From assembly GCF_002899455.1 (NCBI RefSeq), contig NZ_PPFB01000001.1, positions 2,046,001 to 2,110,000 on the forward strand: a stretch of DNA of 64,000 nucleotides, given 5' to 3'. Positions 60,570 to 64,000 of this stretch are shown here, piece by piece. The notes under the pieces are model-generated. The model worked only from the letters and a program-made list of their open reading frames with translations, did not search any database and was not told the origin of the DNA. How positions within the stretch are numbered: the first letter of the stretch is position 1; every line of letters begins with the position of its first letter. This stretch comes from Streptomyces sp. DH-12. Its GTDB lineage: Bacteria > Actinomycetota > Actinomycetes > Streptomycetales > Streptomycetaceae. The position numbers were made by a program, and so were the translations under genes.

Positions 60570-60684
60570 CGGTACTTCACGTCGTGCCAAAGCCGAACCG
60601 GACTTCCCCCCGTCCTGAACCCAGGACTGCGTCCGGCCTCGGTGGTCGGGCCGTCCCCCCTGGTTTCCCGCTCTCCGAGGACTG

Positions 60685-63015
60685 ATGTCTCCCATAGAAC
60701 CCGAAGGCACACGAGGGCGGCTGACGACTCGTCGGCGGCGTACTCCGCGCCTGCGTACGCTGCTCATTTGGCTGGCGATTGTCCCTATTCTGGCGATGAG
60801 TGTCCAAGTGGTCATGACCGCACAGCCGCTGGTGCACCAGTCAAAGCAACTACGCGCTGATGTGGCAGTCGGTGAGCGGATCGATGTACCCCTGACCAGG
60901 CTGATGCTCGAACTGCAGGCTGAGCGGAGGATGACCGCCACACGGTGGGCGAGCGGCTCCGTGTCCGAGAAAGAGCTGCGCGAGCGGCGCGCGGCCACGG
61001 ACCGGGCCGCGGACGAGTTCCGCCGGGCGGCGGACGGAGCTCTGGCGGCGACCGGACGCGAGGACAATCATTACGTCGCGGAGCTGAAGCACAGCCTCGC
61101 GGACCTGGCCGCGTTCCGCGAGCGCGCGGACGCCCGCAGCGGGGACGCGGATCGGACGATCGGCTACTACTCCGACCTCGTCGACCACATCATCCGGGTG
61201 TACCAGAACGAGTTCAGCCATGCGGAAGACGCCGAGCTCATCCAGGAGAGCGGCCTGGTCGTCACGGTGTTCACGGTGTCCGAGATGGTGGCGCGCGAGA
61301 CCACCATCCTCGCCATGGCCGGGCCGTCCAGGCATCTGAGCCCTTCCGGGTTCGCCGAATTCGTCAACTCCGTCGGATCCCAGCGGTACCAGTACGACGA
61401 GTGGGTCGCACCGTATCTGACGGCCGAGGACAAAGCGGCCTACGACCAGGTCTTCGCCTCGGACGGCTGGAAAACGAAGATCCGTGTCGAGGACGCGGTC
61501 ATCTCCGACCACCAGAACACCGCGTCCGGCATCGAGCTGCCCGAGGAAGCTGACGCCTGGCAGGCCGCGTATGACGAGTTCGCGCCGCGCCTTGCCGCGC
61601 TCAACGCGAAACAGGGGCGAGCACTGCTCGTGCACGCCGACGCCAAGGCCACGCAGTTGGAGAACGAGGTCATCTGGCTGATCGTCGGAAACGGCGCAGC
61701 CGTCTTTGCCGTCGCGGCCGTCATCGTGCTCACCACGCGCTCCGTGCTCCGCCGCCTGCGCGGTCTGCACCAACGTACGGTGGCCATTGCCGAGGACACG
61801 TTGCCGGATGTCGTTGCCCGGCTCCAGCGCGGGCAGCCCGTCGACGACGATGCGCTGCCCGCGGTGAGCGGAGACCGGGACGAGGTCGGACGTATCAGCG
61901 ACGCGTTCGCCCAGGTCGTCTCCGTGTCCGTCGACGGGCATGCGCGGCTCGCGGCCGAGCGTCAGGGTTTCGGTATGTTCGCCGCGGGCATCGCCTCGCG
62001 CACCGGAAACCTGGTCAGCCGCCAGCTGGCCCTCACCGACGAACTGCAGGACGCCTTCGGGCACGACGAGGAGCTTCTCGCCCGGTTGATGCGATCCGAC
62101 CAGTTGACGGTGGGTATGCGGCGGCAGATCGAGAACCTGCTCATCCTGGCAGGTGGGGAGATCCCCGATCCGCACACCGAGCCCATGCGCGTCGCCGACC
62201 TGCTGCGCGAAGCCGCCGCGGAGGTCGAGGACTTCCGGCGGATCGAGCGCCAGGCCCTGGACGAGATCAGCGTGGCACCGCGGGTGATCAGCGAGATCAG
62301 CCACCTCTTGGCAGAACTCCTGGACAACGCCACCCGGTTCTCCCCGCCGCAGTCGAAGGTGGTCATCCGTGCCGAACTGGTGACGGACGGGCTGTCGGTC
62401 GAGATCGAGGACCGCGGGCCTCGGGTGACCGCCGCGACCTACGAGGAGATGAACGGGCGTCTGCACTCGGCCCCGCCGTATTCCGTCCTGGCGGAGAACG
62501 CGCACCGGCTCGGACTCTTCGTGGTCGGCCACATCGCCGAACAGCTCGGGGCCACAGTGACGCTGCGCCGCTCGGTATACGGGGGGACGTCGGCCGTGGT
62601 GATCCTTCCCAAGGAACTCCTTGTGCCGACCGAACCGGTCCGGGCGGGAAAGGAAGCGCCGCGCGCGGCGGCGATGCCCGCCCCGGCACCGGGCCCGTTC
62701 GACGAACGCAAGCCCGAACTGGTCCTGCACGCGAGGACCGGGTCGGCCGGCCGTAGGACGCCGGAGCGCTTGCCCCAGCGGCCGGTGGAGAGCAAGCCGT
62801 CGGTTCCTTCCCCGACACGGAACGGTGACGCGAAGCCGGCCCTCCCCGAGCGGATCCCACAGGCTCACATCGCCGAGCAGCTCCGCGCGCCGTACGCACC
62901 GGAGACCGGCGTCCATCAGGATGCGGCGACACCCGAAGAAGTGGCCGACGCCTGGGCGGACTACGAACACGGGACTCAGACAGTGGAAGAAGAACTCCGA
63001 CAGGATCAGCCATGA
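60685..63015 (+). CDS. cvnA: Conservon sensor histidine kinase-like protein CvnA
   Basis: This 776-residue membrane protein has helix 1 at about residues 25-47, a long extracytoplasmic region of about 280 residues starting with L-M-L-E-L-Q-A-E-R-R near 73 (NIT-like nitrate/nitrite sensing domain pattern), and helix 2 at about 330-352. A HAMP-like linker and a HATPase domain with Asn548 (L-L-D-N-A-T-R-F-S-P-P) follow. The His-containing dimerisation part is divergent, as in conservon kinases. The last 140 residues are a proline-rich tail. ATG 60685 is followed by three overlapping conservon genes. Ligand and activity are inferred. Confidence 0.9.
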   Translation: MSPIEPEGTRGRLTTRRRRTPRLRTLLIWLAIVPILAMSVQVVMTAQPLVHQSKQLRADVAVGERIDVPLTRLMLELQAERRMTATRWASGSVSEKELRERRAATDRAADEFRRAADGALAATGREDNHYVAELKHSLADLAAFRERADARSGDADRTIGYYSDLVDHIIRVYQNEFSHAEDAELIQESGLVVTVFTVSEMVARETTILAMAGPSRHLSPSGFAEFVNSVGSQRYQYDEWVAPYLTAEDKAAYDQVFASDGWKTKIRVEDAVISDHQNTASGIELPEEADAWQAAYDEFAPRLAALNAKQGRALLVHADAKATQLENEVIWLIVGNGAAVFAVAAVIVLTTRSVLRRLRGLHQRTVAIAEDTLPDVVARLQRGQPVDDDALPAVSGDRDEVGRISDAFAQVVSVSVDGHARLAAERQGFGMFAAGIASRTGNLVSRQLALTDELQDAFGHDEELLARLMRSDQLTVGMRRQIENLLILAGGEIPDPHTEPMRVADLLREAAAEVEDFRRIERQALDEISVAPRVISEISHLLAELLDNATRFSPPQSKVVIRAELVTDGLSVEIEDRGPRVTAATYEEMNGRLHSAPPYSVLAENAHRLGLFVVGHIAEQLGATVTLRRSVYGGTSAVVILPKELLVPTEPVRAGKEAPRAAAMPAPAPGPFDERKPELVLHARTGSAGRRTPERLPQRPVESKPSVPSPTRNGDAKPALPERIPQAHIAEQLRAPYAPETGVHQDAATPEEVADAWADYEHGTQTVEEELRQDQP

Positions 63016-63413
63016 CGACAACGAACGACATGATCTACAGCGTCCTGGACAACAACCTGAGCAGGATCGCCGGCATCCAGGGAGCCGTGCTCCTGTCCAA
63101 CGACGGGATCAAGCTCAGCTCGTACGAGCTGGAACGGGACCAGGCGGAGCGCATAGCCGCCGCGTCCTCCGGCATCGCCTCCACGATGAAGGCGATATCC
63201 AGGGAGGTCGACGGCGGCCGGGTGATCCGCCAGCTGGTCGAGATGGACGACTGCTATCTCTGCATCGTCGGGTGCGGGGAGGGCAGCACGCTCATCGTGG
63301 TGACCTCCCGCAAGGCGCGGCTGGGGGAGCTGGGCGGTGAAGCCGTGCGCACCGCCCAGGCGCTCGGTGAGTGGCTGAGCACACCTGATCGCGGCCAGGC
63401 GCAGCCGTCGTAA
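63012..63413 (+). CDS. cvnB: Roadblock/LC7 domain protein CvnB
   Basis: This 133-residue protein has the Roadblock/LC7 pattern I-Q-G-A-V-L-L-S-N-D-G near residue 19 to G-C-G-E-G-S-T-L-I-V-V near 84, as in MglB-like GTPase-activating partners. ATG 63012 overlaps the previous stop by four bases. It likely acts on the GTPase of the same conservon. Confidence 0.92.
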   Translation: MTTTNDMIYSVLDNNLSRIAGIQGAVLLSNDGIKLSSYELERDQAERIAAASSGIASTMKAISREVDGGRVIRQLVEMDDCYLCIVGCGEGSTLIVVTSRKARLGELGGEAVRTAQALGEWLSTPDRGQAQPS

Positions 63414-63784
63414 TGGCGGACGAGCCCAGGCCGCGAGAGGGGGGCCACCGCCGGACGCGGCTGTACGCGCTGACCGATGGACGTACGGCGGCTGCACACA
63501 CCGCCCTCACCATGGACACCACGATCACGGCGGTGGCCGCCGCGGACGGCTACGGCGGCCTGCCCAGCGAGTGGCAGGCCATCCTCGCGATGTGCTCGCC
63601 TCCGGGCGGCCTGGCGGTCGCCGAGATCGCGGCGCGCATGCACATCCGCCTCACTCCCATGACGCTTCTTCTCGGCGAACTCGCGGATCGGGGGCTGATC
63701 GAGCACCGGCCACCCCTGGAAGGGGCCGAGACCACCAATGTCCACCTGCTCATGAGAATCAGGGACAACCTTGCCTGGATATGA
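63413..63784 (+). CDS. cvnC: DUF742 protein CvnC
   Basis: This 123-residue protein has the DUF742 features: R-L-Y-A-L-T-D-G-R-T near residue 20 and a winged-helix-like segment around 55-105. ATG 63413 overlaps the previous stop (TAATG). In conservons it bridges kinase and GTPase; its biochemical role is not established. Confidence 0.92.
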   Translation: MADEPRPREGGHRRTRLYALTDGRTAAAHTALTMDTTITAVAAADGYGGLPSEWQAILAMCSPPGGLAVAEIAARMHIRLTPMTLLLGELADRGLIEHRPPLEGAETTNVHLLMRIRDNLAWI

Positions 63785-64000
63785 CACCCCTGCCCAGGGA
63801 GCGGACCCCGTCAAGATCCTCATCGCTGGGGGATTCGGCGTCGGCAAGACGACGCTGATCGAGACGGTCTCCGAGATCGAGCCGTTGCGTACCGAGGAGC
63901 GGCTGACGAGCGCGGGCGTCGGCGTCGACGACCTCGACGGCATCGAGTCCAAGGCGGCTACCACCGTCGCGATGGACTTCGGCCGCATCACCCTCACCGA
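63771..64000 (+). CDS. cvnD: Conservon GTP-binding protein CvnD, N-terminal part
   Basis: This is the first 76 residues of a small GTPase of the Ras-like conservon class, cut by the window end. Its P-loop is G-G-F-G-V-G-K-T with Lys26, and R-T-E-E-R-L-T follows near residue 41. I chose TTG 63771, which overlaps the previous stop by 14 bases, because it is the nearest start before the conserved K-I-L-I strand. The effector and switch parts are partly outside the window. Confidence 0.88.
   Translation, partial: MPGYDTPAQGADPVKILIAGGFGVGKTTLIETVSEIEPLRTEERLTSAGVGVDDLDGIESKAATTVAMDFGRITLT

Larger units (their letters stand above)
59468..60684. other. Decayed intergenic region
   Basis: Apart from the transposase remnant at 60033-60389, I can support no gene here. 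Frames in 59550-60030 carry no known motif. The last 300 bases contain the upstream region of the conservon kinase, including an AACGGA/TCCGTT inverted repeat at about 60525-60546 and a TATGAT hexamer. Confidence 0.6.

Overview
The window looks like the chromosome of a Streptomyces. GC is very high throughout, many genes start with GTG or TTG, and adjacent genes repeatedly share ATGA or GTGA start/stop overlaps. It also carries a Tat-dependent family 11 xylanase, an anti-sigma/STAS/PP2C signalling block and a conservon (cvnA-B-C-D), all typical of that genus. I saw no rRNA, tRNA, CRISPR array, phage or complete insertion sequence.

Positions 1-25192 hold twenty plus-strand genes with no gap over 16 bases. 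They form one exopolysaccharide (EPS)/capsule-type operon whose 5' end lies outside the window. It has a uronate-forming nucleotide-sugar dehydrogenase, three glycosyltransferases, two Wzz-like proteins, an asparagine-synthetase-type amidotransferase, a fused dehydrogenase, a heparinase-type lyase and a parallel beta-helix lipoprotein. It also has a polymerase, a flippase, a pyruvyltransferase, and a probable CDP-sugar module: cytidylyltransferase, C-methyltransferase, PIG-L deacetylase, epimerase, aminopeptidase-like protein, RmlC-like epimerase and PLP aminotransferase.

Positions 25202-33249 hold housekeeping and transport genes: a PAP2 phosphatase, a tiny Gly/Arg-rich protein, a short-chain dehydrogenase, a pyruvate-oxidase-like ThDP enzyme, a cobalamin riboswitch followed by a BtuFCD-type ABC importer, and a secreted xylanase with GAAA/TTTC inverted repeats upstream. 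Positions 33944-41436 form a minus-strand partner-switching block: a PAS-GAF-PP2C phosphatase, two STAS proteins, and a 1389-residue protein joining histidine kinase, receiver, PP2C phosphatase and anti-sigma-type ATPase.

Positions 42378-48464 are about metals: an Fe-type superoxide dismutase with a Nur-like box, then a zinc uptake locus (aztA divergent from aztB, an extra lipoprotein, aztC, aztD) with a Zur-like box over the divergent starts. Positions 48675-53424 hold RNase J, a small conserved protein, a CBS-domain protein, a DEAD-box helicase and a cold-shock protein, which together suggest RNA metabolism and cold or stress response.

Positions 54690-59467 form a regulated accessory unit: a TetR repressor, an amidase with its AtzG-like small partner, and a divergent MFS exporter and metallo-beta-lactamase-fold hydrolase. 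Three copies of one 19-bp palindrome link the repressor gene to the divergent promoters. After a decayed stretch with a transposase remnant, positions 60685-64000 begin a conservon, cut off inside its GTPase gene by the window end.
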